Below are positions 25,061-38,680 of a stretch of 64,000 nucleotides of DNA, piece by piece. The position numbers were made by a program, and so were the translations under genes. The notes under the pieces were generated by a model, which did no database searches, was not told the origin of the DNA, and was given only the letters and a program-made list of their open reading frames with translations. The stretch comes from Anaeromyces robustus (taxonomy: Eukaryota > Neocallimastigomycota > Neocallimastigomycetes > Neocallimastigales > Neocallimastigaceae): positions 97,501-161,500 of the forward strand of contig MCFG01000050.1 of NCBI GenBank assembly GCA_002104895.1, written 5' to 3'. How positions within the stretch are numbered: position 1 is the stretch's first letter; the number at the start of each line of letters is the position of its first letter.

Positions 25061-25848
25061 TAGTGGTTGATGAGATTACTGAATTAAAGAATAATCAACA
25101 AAAATTATTAAATGAAGAATTAGTTGCCCAACCAATTGATGAAAATGTAGATACTGATATTGAAACAGAAATGGCTGTCAATGATATTACTGATAGTATG
25201 ATGGAAGGACTTATAGATGAGATTTTACAAGATGTCGAATTAAAAGAAAAAATTGATAATGATTTCTTTAGAGAAAACCATTTATTAAAACCTGAAGATA
25301 ATAAATCACAAAATAGATTTACATCAAAGGTATTTGAAAAAATTGATGTAACTACAGTAGATAAAATTGCAACTTCATTTTTAGATAAGATACCCGAAGC
25401 TGAATATATTGATCCACCATTTATTAATGCTTCAACTTTATGTATGTTTGATGAATACCCACTAGACTTTGACGAAAGAATGAGAATAAGAATTATATTT
25501 GATATGGTAAATGAAGCTATCACTGATATATTTAAAAATATTCAAAATGCTACTAATCCTAATAATTGGTTAAGAGCTAAACAAGCTTTACCACCAAGAC
25601 CTATAAAAACTCAAGATATAAAAGTTAAGGTTTTAGATTTATTAAATAAATGGACAAATAATCGTGAAGAATTTGATTTTGAACCACAACCAGTTCTTGA
25701 AATTCAATTAAAAGAAGAAGAAAAATCATTTGTAGATTATGATGATAGAAATATTCGAATTCAAAATCAAGTTACTGAAATGATCTGGGATGATTTATTG
25801 GAAGATTCTGTAAATTGGTTAAATAAAATGGAAAGTATATCAAAATAA
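17961..25848 (+). CDS. Very large coiled-coil/low-complexity protein, CEP350-like (tentative)
   Basis: Two exons, 17961-24891 and 25064-25848, give 2571 aa. The intron has donor GTAAGT, branch point TACTAAT (25023-25029) and acceptor TCTAG; phase 1 is kept and makes an ATG codon at the join. Residues about 90-180 are basic and helical, with two related motifs (YYDQEEIRKYIKEKR and YNVSEVREFMRKR). Residues 790-855 form a conserved-looking helix (EINYLETLNETNLQLTEMEK). An Arg-Ser repeat lies near 1135-1150 and coiled coils near 1196-1265 and 1520-1595. The C-terminal exon is non-repetitive and globular-like (DEYPLDFDERMRIRIIFDMV; WDDLLEDSVNWL). Order and motifs recall centriolar CEP350, but I see no CAP-Gly domain, so the call is tentative. 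Between these lie Ser/Asn/Glu/Lys tracts. A basal-body role is inferred only. Confidence 0.72.
23064..23311 (+). repeat. Three tandem in-frame repeats inside the CEP350-like gene
   Basis: Copies start at 23064, 23154 and 23238 (periods 90 and 84 bases). Each encodes DNSIIEENIMEVDSSSLSEK or a close variant, followed by a Glu/Lys linker of differing length. The near-identity at DNA level suggests recent unit duplication. Confidence 0.88.
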
Positions 25849-27314
25849 TGATAATATATATATTTATATATATATATATATTTATTATTTGATAAGAAGA
25901 TATTGATGTTAACTAATGATAAAAAAAAATCTATAGTTATTAAAACAAAAATTAAAAAATTAAAAATTAAAAATTAAAAAAATAATAAAAATAAAATAGC
26001 AATAATAATAAATTTAAAATAATTTAATATTTTTTTTTTTTTTTACAAAATCTATATATAATACTTATGTATATTTTCTTATTTTTTAAAATATAAATAT
26101 ATAAATATAAATAAAATATTCTTTTTTTTTTTTAATTTAATCTTTTTTCTATATTTTCAAAACTGAAAAATAAAAATAAATAAATAAAAAAATAAAAAAC
26201 AAAATAAATAATAATTACATAAAAATAAAAATAAAATAAAAACTGTATTAATAAAATTATTTAATTATTATGTTTAATTAAATATAGAATATTTTTACCA
26301 AAAAATAAAAATAAAATAAAATAAAATAAAATATAAATAAAAATTTTATTATTATAAAATATATAAAATATATATATATAAAGCAAGGTAAATATAGAAT
26401 ATTTTTACCAAAAAATAAAAATAAAATAAAATAAAATAAAATAAAATATAAATAAAAATTTTATTATTATAAAATATATAAAATATATATATATAAAGCA
26501 ACGATCAACTTTTTCTTTTTTCTTTTTTTTTTTTTTTTTTTTTTTTCTTTTTTTAATAATTTTACTTTTTATATAAAGATTATAATTTAAAAAAAAAAAA
26601 TAAATAAATAAATTATATAAATAAATTATATAAAGCAACGATCAACTTTTTTTTTTTTCTCTAAAATTAATTATCAATAACACTTTTTTTTTTCTTTTTT
26701 TTTTTTAATAAAATTTTTCTTACTTTTATTAAATTATATTTATATAATAATATTATTATTTAATTACATACAATGGACATGATCATTGTTTTTTCAATTA
26801 CAAATAAAAAAAATATAAATAAATAATAGTTAATTGTTTTAACCTTTTTTTTTTTTCTTTTTTTAAACTTTAAATAATATTATTTTTCAATATTATTTAT
26901 TATAATACTTTTTCCCATTTAGATTAATACTATAACTATTAATTATTTTATTTTTTTATTTCCATATTATTATATAACTATTTCCTATTTTTTCCTTTTT
27001 TTTTTTTTTTTTCTACTTATTTAAATTTAAATTTTAATAGGAATAATAATTCTTATTAAAATTTAAAATAAAAAAATAAGAGAAAATGAAAATTATTATT
27101 AAAAAAAAAAATTTTTTTTTTTTTTGAAAGATCCTTCATTTGAACTTCTTTTTTTTTTTTTTTTTTTTTTTGTTATTATTGTTGTTGAACTTTTTTTTTT
27201 TTATTATTGTTGTTTTTGTTTTGTTTTGTTTTGTTTTATTTTTTCTTATTGTTTTTGTTTTTGTTTTTTTTCAATTTAGTTCTTTTTTTTTTCCTAGGTT
27301 TTATTTTATTTAAT
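25849..27314. other. Convergent intergenic region
   Basis: This lies between the 3' ends of the CEP350-like gene (+) and the secreted-protein gene (-). No coding stretch is supported. It holds the 110-base direct duplication at 26281-26505 and long oligo-T tracts near 26514-26545 and 27000-27290, the latter mixed with GTT and TTTTG repeats. Confidence 0.55.
26281..26505. repeat. Tandem duplication of a 110-base unit
   Basis: Two almost identical units start at 26281 and 26391, each opening AATATAGAATATTTTTACC and ending TATAAAGCAA. The only clear differences are one extra AAAAT step and the final bases. A third copy of the end motif, TATAAAGCAACGATCAAC, occurs at 26629-26646. Confidence 0.85.
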
Positions 27315-27944
27315 TTAAATAAATAAAACAGCAACTAAACCTAAAACAATAAGAGTGAATTTACTAATGTTACTGGCATGAGATGAACCATTAGTAATAT
27401 CATTAGTTGGTCTAATAGTAGTAGTTGAAGTAAGAGTAGCAGTAACAGTTGGAAGTTCAGTAGAAACGACCTTTTCAGATGTTGTAGTAATAGTTCTTGT
27501 AGATGAAGTAATAAAAATGGTAGTAGTAACACCATTAGTATTAGTATAACAACCATCAGCATCAGAATCATCATCTGTACCATTGGCATCAACTTCAGCA
27601 GCAGTAGATTCATTAATTAAACTTTTTTTCTTAAGATTTAAATTTCTTTTTTCATTATCATTATCAGTACCAAGAATAGCTTCCATGACTCCTTCTCCAT
27701 CAGAATCATTAAGACATTCACATTCTTTCTTGTTATCAACGTTTACTATATATATTATATTATATTATATTATATTATATATTATATATTTAATATTATT
27801 AATTATAAAAAGAAAAAAGGGAAAACGTTAATATACATAATTCAATTATATCAAATTATAATATATATATATAATACCATCAGCATTAGCAACGAAGAAG
27901 AAAAGAAGAGAAGCTAATAAAAAGACGAAAGTGAACTTGTTCAT
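27315..27944 (-). CDS. Small secreted, probably GPI-anchored Ser/Thr-rich surface protein
   Basis: Two exons, 27944-27878 and 27745-27315, give 165 aa. The first exon encodes only a signal peptide (MNKFTFVFLLASLLFFFVAN, cleavage probably after ANA), and the intron (GTATTA to ATAG) follows directly. The mature part starts NVDNKKECECLNDSDGEG, has a KKK basic stretch, an acidic segment with a third Cys (DDDSDADGCY) and a Thr/Ser-rich stalk (about 85-140). It ends with a small-residue region (NGSSHASN) and a 14-residue hydrophobic tail with nothing after it. That layout is typical of GPI-anchored wall or membrane proteins. No catalytic domain is visible. The anchor could instead be a simple C-terminal membrane segment. 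Confidence 0.82.
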
Positions 27945-28588
27945 GATGATTATTTATTTTCCTTAAAAATTAAAAAGAAAAAGAAAAAAATAGTAATGAA
28001 AAAGAATTTAAATTTTAATAAAAATGTTTTATAATGAAAAGTGTTTTTTTTTATGATTATTATTAAGCGATTAATAAACTTAAATAAGTTAATATAATAG
28101 ATTTTTTTGTTTTTCAAACAAGAATTTTTTTGTTTTTTTTAAATTATTGTTTTTAAATTATAATACTATTTATTAAATTAGTATTAAATATAAAACTAAT
28201 GAAGAAAAAAATCTAGAATCGAGAATTTCTTCTCTATTTATACTTTTTTTTTCTTTCTTTCATTTTTCTTATTCTAATATTTCTTTATTTAGATATTATA
28301 TAATTAATTATTCATTATTATTGATTTTTTTTAATATCTTAATAATATTATAAAATTATTATATAATAAATTACTTTATCTTTATCTTTTTATTAATAAT
28401 AGTTTTTATTAAGACTATTAATTTAATGTTAATTAAAACTATTATAAAATATAAAAAAAAATAGCTTAAATAATAATAAAAACTCTATAAAAATTCATTT
28501 TATAATAAAGTTTATTTAACATAAATAGATTTTTTACTCTCGATTAATAAAAATTTAGAAACTAAGTCTTTTTTTTTTTAATATAATA

Positions 28589-28637
<49 letters not shown>

Positions 28638-29784
28638 GTGAATCATATTATGTTAATTGTTTTTTTAATTAAATAATATATATATAATAAAAGATAAAAT
28701 GTCAACAACAATTTTAAAAAATACAGAAATACAAAAATATTAAATAATAATAATAATAATAATTAAACTTTCAAAAAAAAAAAAATTTTTTTTTATTTAA
28801 TTAAAAATCGAAAAAAAAAAAAAAAAAAAAAATATGTAAAATGTGTCAAAAAAATATGAAATAACACATAAAAAGTTAAATAATATTTTTTAATATATTA
28901 AAATAAAAAAAAAATTTTTTTCAATACTATGAAGAAACTTTTTTTTATTAAACTTATAATATCATTTCAAAAAAAAAAGTCTCTTAACAATTTTTTGATT
29001 ATATAAATAATATTTTATTATATATATTAAAACTAAAAAAAATTTTTTCAATACAATGAAGAAACTTTTTTTTATTAAACTTATAATATCATTTCAAAAA
29101 AAAAGTCTCTTAACAATTTTTTGATTATATAACTAACTTTTTATAATAAAAATTAAAATATTAAAATAATAATATTTCTTTTGACAATATTTATAACAAT
29201 AATTATTGTAATAATTCATAACAATAATAAAAATAATAAATAATAAGTAAAAAAAATTTCTAATAGCACATACATTAAGATTAAATAATGAATAAAAAAA
29301 AAAAAGATAAATAATAAAGATTTCGAGCTTTTTATATATATATATAAAAAGTTTAATTATATAAATAAAAAAATTAAACTTATATTTTATTAATATATAA
29401 AATTATTATATATATGAATTAATTTACATTGAAAATCAAATTGTAAAATATAAAATATTAAATATTCGATAAAAAAAAAAATATCAATTAAAATTCATTA
29501 TTATAAAATGATATATATCTAATTTATTAATATTTTATTATTATAATATTATATTATATTATAAAAAAAAACTTAATATAAAAACAAAACAAAAAAAAAA
29601 GAAAAAGAAAAAAATATATATTTATTACTAACTTGTCTAAAATTTATTTTAATTAAAAAATGATAATAGTAATCTTAAAAAAAATTTGAAAGTCATTTTA
29701 AATTAATAAAAAACTCTTTTTTTTTCGTTTTTTATAAAAAATAATAAAATTTTAAATTTAAAAAAAAAAAATTCATTGAATTAA
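27945..29784. other. Intergenic region between the GPI protein gene and SPAG6
   Basis: This is upstream of the GPI-protein gene and downstream of SPAG6 (both minus strand). It is AT-rich without coding potential. It contains a (TAA)n tract near 28590-28636 and the 127-base direct duplication at 28915-29133. Promoter elements cannot be picked out with confidence. Confidence 0.55.
28915..29133. repeat. Tandem duplication of a 127-base unit
   Basis: CAATACTATGAAGAAAC at 28922 recurs as CAATACAATGAAGAAAC at 29049. The following 90 bases are repeated almost exactly, including AAACTTATAATATCATTTC and GTCTCTTAACAATTTTTTG. The few differences are single bases and homopolymer lengths. Confidence 0.85.
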
Positions 29785-30437
29785 TTAATCTGATGAATCT
29801 TGTGGAGTTAATTCATCAGAATTATTATTAATATTTTCATCACTACCACTATTTAGAACATCTTGAGATGATGAATTTTCTTCTTGAACATTTTCTTCTG
29901 CTTCTGTATTATCAGTATTTGGACTATCATTACTACTAGTTTGTAATTCAGTTTGTAATCCACTAGAATTAGAATTATCAATTGTATCACCATTAGATTC
30001 TTCTTTATGAGAACCATCATATTTGAAATTATTAATTTTTTCTAATAAAAGTGTAGAATAACCTGGAGAATAATAATGTACAATTTCTTCTGGATAACAT
30101 GAATTAATGGTTCTTATAGCTTCAGCTAATTTAGAATTATTAGTAGATGAAGCTTCATCTGCATAATGATTATCTTCTTCATTAACCTTAGATTTATTAC
30201 TAGCAGCAAGATCAGCAGATATTAATTGTGGAGCATATTTCATAGCAATTTGTTGAATCTTAGCTAATCCTGAACTAATAACAAATGCTCTTCTAGATGC
30301 AATATCATATGGTAATAATTTAGCATATTGAGCAACAAGATGTTTTAATACACAATATGGTGTGTCAACTTCTAATAATGGATCTAATAATTCAATATTT
30401 AATATCTTTAAGATAATCGCCTTCATAGCACGTTTAG

Positions 30438-30495
<58 letters not shown>

Positions 30496-30527
30496 TTTAT
30501 ATATTTAATTAATTTTAAATTAATTTC

Positions 30528-30561
<34 letters not shown>

Positions 30562-31135
30562 TATATTAATAATAAATATCTATTAGTATCACTATCACAA
30601 CATATTAAATTTAGTTTTTAATATTTAATTATTCTTTATCATTATAATTTTTTATAATAATTATAATTATTTACTATTGATATTGATATATATATTATTA
30701 TTACTATTTATTATATTTATTATGCATAAATCTTACTTTAATAAAGAGATCAGAATTAGTATTTTCATTAATAGTGGCCTTAATAATATATAATAATTTG
30801 ATAAGAATACCATTATCAGCAACAATCTTTGCATGGTCAGGACTATGACGACTGATTTGACCAATTGTCCATGAACAAGCAGCCTAAAAAAAATTATTTT
30901 TGTTTTTTTTATTATTATTTATTTTTAATAATATATGATAAAAAAATAATATTAATATTTTAGTTTAGTCAATTTCTTATAATTATAATTTCATTGTTTA
31001 TATATATATATTCTATTTAATAAGTTATTATTAATGTTATTAATAATATTAATTTATATAATTGATTTATTATTTTCTAATTTATTAAATAATTATTCAA
31101 TTAATTTAATATTATTCATTTATTTATTCATCCAT

Positions 31136-31166
<31 letters not shown>

Positions 31167-32336
31167 TTTGTTTATTTATATTTATTTAAAAACTAATTGT
31201 CTAAATACTAATTATCTTTTAATATTTTTATTAATTTATTCAAAAACTAATTATCTAAATGCTAATTATCTTTTAATATTTTTATTAATTTATTTATAAA
31301 TTAATTATCTTTTAATATTCTTATTAATTAATTTTGATACTTACTAATAAATGTTCTTCAACTTCTTCATCTAATACTACTGCCAATACAGGTACAGCTT
31401 TTGCTAAAATAACAGACATAGCCAATGTTTCAGAAAATGCTGAAATATAACCTAATGCCATTAATGCTGGCATTCTTGAATTTCCGGTTGAATCCTTTAA
31501 ATATTCGACAATTGGAACAATACCACCTGAATTTACAATTAATTGAGCCAACTTTATAATAAATATATATTTATATATAATTTATATATATTTAAAATAT
31601 GTATATAAAAACATTATTTTGTAAATTAAAATACCCTTTTTTTAATTTTTCGTTTTCAAAAAAAAAAAATAATAATAATAATAATAATAATAGTAATTAA
31701 AATATTTACGTCTGGTGAATGCTTTGTTAATTCGCAAATTAAAGATGATGCATTCTTTCTAACATATGGATCTGGACTCTTCATACAAATAAATATATTT
31801 GGTAATATATCCATATCAACAACCGATTCTGCAAGATCAATATTATGTTTTGCAATATGAGCTAAACATGAACAAATTTGACGTTGAAGTTTATTATCTA
31901 ATTGAGTAATATACATTGTAATAAAGTGAATAGTATCAGCATCAACAACAGCTTGAGCCATCTAATTTTTTTATGAAATTTTTCAATAAATATTTTAATT
32001 AGTATTAATATTATTATGATTCATTCATTTTTTTTATCATTATTATTATTATTATTAATTTCATAATAATTCATATCTATTTTTTTTTATTTTTGTTTTT
32101 GTTTTCATTTTATTTAAAATATTATTTTTTTTATTATTAATTATATTAGATAATACTAACCTCGGGAGAATGTTTAGCAATGTCAGCTAATGCAGATATT
32201 GCTATTCTCTTTAATGAAATTTCAGGTTCTTGTACACATAATACTAATAATGGAATAGAACCAGCATCAACAACAACTTGTGCCAATTCTAATATTTTCA
32301 ATATTATTCATAATAATAAAAATATAAATAATAATG

Positions 32337-32372
<36 letters not shown>

Positions 32373-33268
32373 TATATATATATATCAAAAAAAAAAATAT
32401 TCAATAAATATTATAATTTCTTATTAATTTTATATTTTTCAGCAGTATATATAAATATTACCTTCATTATGTCTTGCAATATATCCAATAGCCCAAGCAG
32501 CTGCTTCTTTAACACTTGGATCAAAATCTTCTAAACATGAAACTAATGCGTTTACAGCACCAGAATTTGTAACTGCTGTTGCAAGTTCAGAATTATGTTT
32601 TGAAATAGCTCTTATTAAAAAGCAACTAGCTTTCTTATAAAAATGCTAAAAAAAAAAATAAAAATAAAAATAAAAATAAAAAAATAAAAAAAATAATTTA
32701 TAAAAAATTAAAAATAAATATATACACATTAAACATATATATAATATAATTATTTAAATAATAATAAGTTTTTTTAATTATATATTAATGGGAAAAAAAA
32801 AATTAATAATAATAATTAAAATAAATTTTTTGTATAAAAAAAAAATAAAATGAAATATATTACATTCTTTTCACTTAAAGAGTAAATAAGTTGAGGTAAT
32901 ATATCATTATTAACCATAATATAAGCCATTTCTTGGCTATAATTAGCTAATCTACCTAATGCTAAAGCTGCTGCTTGTTGAACACCGGGGACTGAATCTA
33001 ATAATAAAGGTTTAAGAAGTGTAATTACATCAACAGATTGTAAAGCTTGTATATTGGTTTCTCTTGAAGCTAAATCTGCTACAGCTTGAACAAAAGTTAA
33101 TCGATCATGTTGATATTTTTCAAATACATTCATAACTGATCTTTGAGAATAAGTTTGAGTAATTAATGAATTTTTAGCATTTGTACTATTTTCAATTTTT
33201 TTTAAATTTCTCGGTTTTATTAAGTTTTCTTGTTTTATATTTCTAACTTTTTGATTATCCACTTGCAT
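29785..33268 (-). CDS. SPAG6: SPAG6/PF16 armadillo-repeat protein of the flagellar central pair
   Basis: Seven exons on the minus strand: 33268-32864, 32645-32462, 32288-32161, 31961-31710, 31551-31345, 30883-30737 and 30438-29785, phases consistent, 658 aa. The core follows animal SPAG6 along its whole length: QRSVMNVFEKYQHDR, LLKPLLLDSVPGVQQAAALA, GRLANYSQE, FYKKASCFLIRAISKHNSE, EAAAWAIGYIARHNE, VVDAGSIPLLVLCVQEPEI, KNASSLICELTKHSPD and the signature INSCYPEEIVHYYSPGYS near 553-572. These are tandem armadillo repeats. SPAG6/PF16 stabilises the C1 microtubule of the axonemal central pair and is needed for motility, which fits a zoospore-forming fungus. Compared with the ~509-aa animal protein it has a basic ~43-aa N-terminal and an acidic Ser/Asn-rich ~75-aa C-terminal extension. 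Confidence 0.97.
30441..30490. repeat. 50-base poly-A tract at a splice acceptor
   Basis: A pure A run on the plus strand (T on the coding strand) lies directly against the last acceptor of SPAG6. It serves as an extreme polypyrimidine tract. Confidence 0.85.
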
Positions 33269-34014
33269 TTTATTTATACTTATTTATTTTTTTATTTTAT
33301 TTTATTTTAATCTTTTCTTTCTATTAATAAAATATTTTAATTTATATAATTTATATATTGTATCTATTATTTATTATTATTTAATTGTGTAATTAAATAT
33401 TATAATCATATATTTATAAAAAGAAGAAAAAAAAAATAATAATAATAATTCAAAAAAAAAAAAAATTTTTTTCGATTAATTTTTTCTACAAAATAATTTC
33501 ATGATTCTTTGATTCTTTTAACAAAAATATATGTCGTATGTAATTACCTTATTTTAAAAATATTACAATTACATTTAAAACATTATTTAATAATAAAAAT
33601 TAAAAATAAAAATACATAATAGGAAATTTTTAAATTAATTATAAAAAAAAAGAGAACGGAAATTTTAATTAATAATATTTCAATAATTTTCAATTTATAA
33701 TTAATATTATTTTTGGATAAATTTATATATAGATTTATTAGAATTTATAATTTAATAATTAAAATTTCAATAGATATTATTAAAAATTATAGAAAAAAGT
33801 AAAATAAAAAATAATAAAAAAAATTAAAAAAAAAAAAATATTATATATAATTAATATTAATTTAATTATAAAAATAAAATAAAATAAAAAAATGATTACT
33901 ATAGTAATAAATTTTTATAAAATATTAATAATAAAATATATAGTAATTGAATAATATTAATTATTATTAGTATTATTATTAGTATTATTATTAGTAGTAG
34001 TATTATTATTACTA

Positions 34015-34045
<31 letters not shown>

Positions 34046-34457
34046 ATTATAAAATAAAATATATTGAATGTATAAATCAGTACTAACATTTATATATATA
34101 TATTTGTATTATAAATCAATACTAACATTTATTATTTATTGTATATATATTGTATTATAATTTTATTATTAATCATTTCAAATGATTAAAATATTTATTA
34201 CAATTTTATTTAAATATTAACTTATGATTAAAATAGTAAAAATCAAATAAAATAATAACTAAGAAGATTTTTCGATAAACTTTTAATTTAATTTAAATCA
34301 TCTAATATATATATATATTTTTTATTTAGTTATACCAGAAATTGGTAATAAATTACTATAAAATCCTTTTTTTTTTTTTTAAATTTTCTATAATATTTTC
34401 ATCATTATTAGATAGTTTTCTATGAGTTTGTTCATTTACTTTTGTAACAGTTGTTGT
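33269..34457. other. Intergenic region between SPAG6 and the Sec7-PH gene
   Basis: This is upstream of SPAG6 and downstream of the Sec7-PH gene, both minus strand. It is AT-rich, with ATT/AGT repeats at 33960-34045 and two copies of an ATCA(G/A)TACTAACATTTAT motif near 34075-34135. No coding stretch is visible. Confidence 0.55.
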
Positions 34458-35356
34458 TCACTCTGATGATGATGAATAAGCACTGTTATCAATTTGACTT
34501 GGTTTTATATTACCTTTCTCGTTTGTATTTGTTTCATCATTCTCTATGTCATTATTATTATTATTATTCTCAATATCATTATTATCATTTTCATTACCAC
34601 TCTCATTATTAATGACATTATTATTATTATCATTATTATTAGAAATAGTATTATTTTCATTTTCATTATCATTATCATTATTTAATAAATCAATTTCAGA
34701 GTTGTTTATATTCTTTATGTCTTCTAGAGATCCTAAACTACCAACTTCTCTATATATATTACTATTAGAAGTTATATCCAATTCAAAGCAATTCTTCAAG
34801 AAATAAATATAACAACGATATTTTTCATACATAATTTTATATTTTCTTAATTGTCTAATAACTTTTGATATATGTTCACCATATTTTTGCCTTGCGACTT
34901 TAGAAATTGGTGATAATATTATATATTGATTATATAATTTTTTGAATTCTTGAATATGATTTAAATTTTCATTATTTTTCATTTCATATTTTTCAATTAC
35001 ATCCTAAAATATATTTATAAATTATCATATAATATATATAAACATTTTATGAATTATTAATATTAATTAATTATTAATTATTAATAAAAATATATAATAT
35101 AAAGAAAATTTTTTAAAAAAAATTATAAGCATAACAATAAAAATAAACAAACCTTAATATAATATTCTAATAAATTATCATTCTCAAACTCAATATAATT
35201 AACATCATAAAATGGAACTACTTCATTATTATTGTTGTTATTGTTATTGTTATTGCTATTATTATTATTGTTGTTGTTGTTGTTGTTATTGTTGTTATTG
35301 TTGTTACTGTTACTGTTATCACTATCATTATCATTACCATTATCATTATCATTATC

Positions 35357-35410
<54 letters not shown>

Positions 35411-36547
35411 TTCTGGTATGTTTTCATTAATGCCATCTTCACTTTTAGTAACAGAGAATGTTAAATTTTCATTTTCATTATTTTCTGCATTATTATCTTC
35501 AGTACTTAAATATTTATTATTATTAGCTTTTTCATTAAGTTTAATTTTTTCTTCTATTACTTTTTCCCTATCATTTGAAGTATCGTTATTTATGATTGTA
35601 TTTTCATCTTTTTCACTTAATTTAGTAGTAGGTGTACATTTTTCATCATTTTCTTCATTATTTGTATCTTCATTTAATGCAATATCTAATTCTTTTTCTA
35701 AATTTGAAATGCTATCGCTTACACTCGATGATGTCTTAATATTTTTATTACATTTTAAAGGATTTAAACTTGCTGTAACAAATGATGATAAAAAGTTAAT
35801 AGAATTCATCCAATCAATTAACATTTCTTTTGATTCTGTTTCAAATAAAATATCTCTTTTATCAAAACATAAGTGGAATATAAATTTTTCTTGAAATTCA
35901 AATTTTGAATATACACAAACACTATTTGAAATAGGAATGACATGAGAAACTCTTGGAACATTTATTATAGACTATAAATATTTTATATTAATATATATAT
36001 TTTATAATATTTACAATATATACATATTAATAATAATCAACACAAATAAATAATACATATATTATAAAAATAATAATAAAATATTATTTAAAGCATAATT
36101 ATAATAATATTATTTATATAATTACAGATTGATCCTTTTTTTGTCTATCTGATTTATTATTGTTTTCAAACCATTTCCAATTTGAAAAAAGTATCAAACG
36201 GTCTTCACATAAAACTACCCAATATGTACTTAATTTTCCATTCCAAACATATTTTCCCATTTTATCACAATAAAGACCTTTTTTCATCTTACCTTCTTTA
36301 AGTTGTAATACTAATTTTGAAGAATTTGAACTCTTTTCATTTCTGTAAATACTTAATTTTGAATTAAGTGTTGATGAATTTTTACCAATAATATTTAAAC
36401 GTTTATTATGTAAATAATTATTAGTAACATTAGGAGAACCAATAACAAAATTATTAGAATTAATATTATTATTGTTAGTATAATTATTATAATTAATATT
36501 ATCATTGCTAAAATTATTATTCTTATTATTATTATTATTATTATTAT

Positions 36548-36583
<36 letters not shown>

Positions 36584-38636
36584 CAGTAGTAGCAGTAGCA
36601 GTAGTAACATTAATGATTATATTATTATCATCATTATTGTTATTATCACTATTATTATCATCATCGTTATCATTATCATCATTACTTTTATTATCATTAT
36701 TATCATCACTACTTTTATTATCATTATTATCATCATTATTTTTATTATCATTATTATCATCATTATTTTTATCATTATTATCATTATTATTATTACTATT
36801 ATTATTATTATTATCATTATCATCATTATTTTTATTATCATTATCATTATCATCATTATTATGTTTATTATTTTTGTCACTACAAATATTATCTTTTGTA
36901 ATATTATTATCATCTGTACATAAAGATGTATTTGAATTAATTGGACTAAGAGATTCAAAATCCATATCAACATTTAAATCTCTTTTATGGGAATTACTAA
37001 TACTAAAATTACTTTCTTGACTATTACAATTAACATCATTAATATTAGAAGTTGTTGTCGTAGTACTAACTTTTGTATTTGACATAGTTTTTGAACTTTT
37101 ATCTAATTGAGCTATATTATTTTTTGAATGAAAAATATCTATAGCACTAAGAGATGATGAAAGTTTTGATCTAGAACCACCAATAGTAAAATATCCACTC
37201 TTTTTTTCAAAAAAGTGTGTCGGTTTTCTAGAAAGTGTATAATTTCTTAATTTTGATTTTTTCTCAGGTTTTTCTTTTTCTTTATCTGTCGTGTCATTAT
37301 TTTTATGTTTAAAAAGCATCTGAACAATATCACTATTATCAATACTTTTTTTATTTCTTCCTTGAAAAGACATATTAGAATCATCTACTTTCAAAAATTG
37401 ATCTAATGAACCTTTATTATCATCACTTTTACCATTATTTTTATCTTCAGATACTGAATTATCTAGTTGACTTTCTCTTAAATCAATTACACTACTAGAA
37501 ATACTAGGTGTATTATAATTTTGAGCTCGAGATAAAGGTGAATTATAATATAATTTTGGTGAATTTTCAAGCATATTTAATGATTCATAGGAATTATTTA
37601 ATGATGAATAATCTTGAACATATGATAAATCATTTAAAATAGGAGCATTAACATATAAATAAGAAGATAATTCAATTTTTATATTTGCTAATGATACTAT
37701 TGAATGTTCTAAATCTAATGCAACATCATATTCATTCTCATATCTTGTAGAATTAAAACTCTAAAAATTTTTCATTTTATTTTATTTTATTTATATTATT
37801 ATTAAAGAAAGTGATATAATATAAATATATATAATTAATATAATTAAAATATATTACAATAAAAATAAACAAATAATATATGTATTAATATATCAAAAAA
37901 TTATAAGAAAAATATTTATAAATTAATAATATATCATTGATAAAATATAAATAAAAATTATATAATATTTTATATTTACTGGTTTATCCAAATGGGCATT
38001 GCTTGAATTAATAGAATTTTTTCTTGATAATATACTAAATGATCTATGCAATACTCCACCTTTCTTTTTAATTAATGGTGGTGTATTAGGTGACTGATTT
38101 TGATTTACAAATTCACATGTTTTAATATTATCATATATAATCTTCATTTATTAATAATATATATAATAAATATAAAATAAATTAATATTTATAATAATAT
38201 TTCAATAATATTATTATATTATATAAAAAATATATTAATATAAAATTATTTTGTTTGTTGTTTTTTTTTTCTTTTTTGGTTTTTTTTTTTCTATTTTACT
38301 TTTAATAAGTAATAAATATATTATTGTAATATATAGAATACCTCTAAAATTTCCTTTGGTATATAATATTTAATTTCACTATGTTCAACATTAGAAATGA
38401 ATTGTTTTATTGTAATTTTATTTTTTACTTTTGGATTATGCAAATCTGTATTTAACATAATTAATGAATATGCTAATATATAAGGATAATCTTTGTATTG
38501 TATTATGTTATTGAATTCAGTTATTTATTATCATTATTATAACAGTCGAGTGTATTTAAATTAAATAATTTATTAATTATATTATTAATATTTATTAATT
38601 AATATTATAATAATAATTAAATTTATATATTAATTT

Positions 38637-38680
<44 letters not shown>

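Noticed and set aside
27341-27613. Minus-strand overlapping frame of Leu/Val/Met repeats
   Set aside because: It is the alternate frame of the Thr-rich stalk of the GPI-anchored protein, whose own frame is supported by a signal-peptide exon and C-terminal tail.
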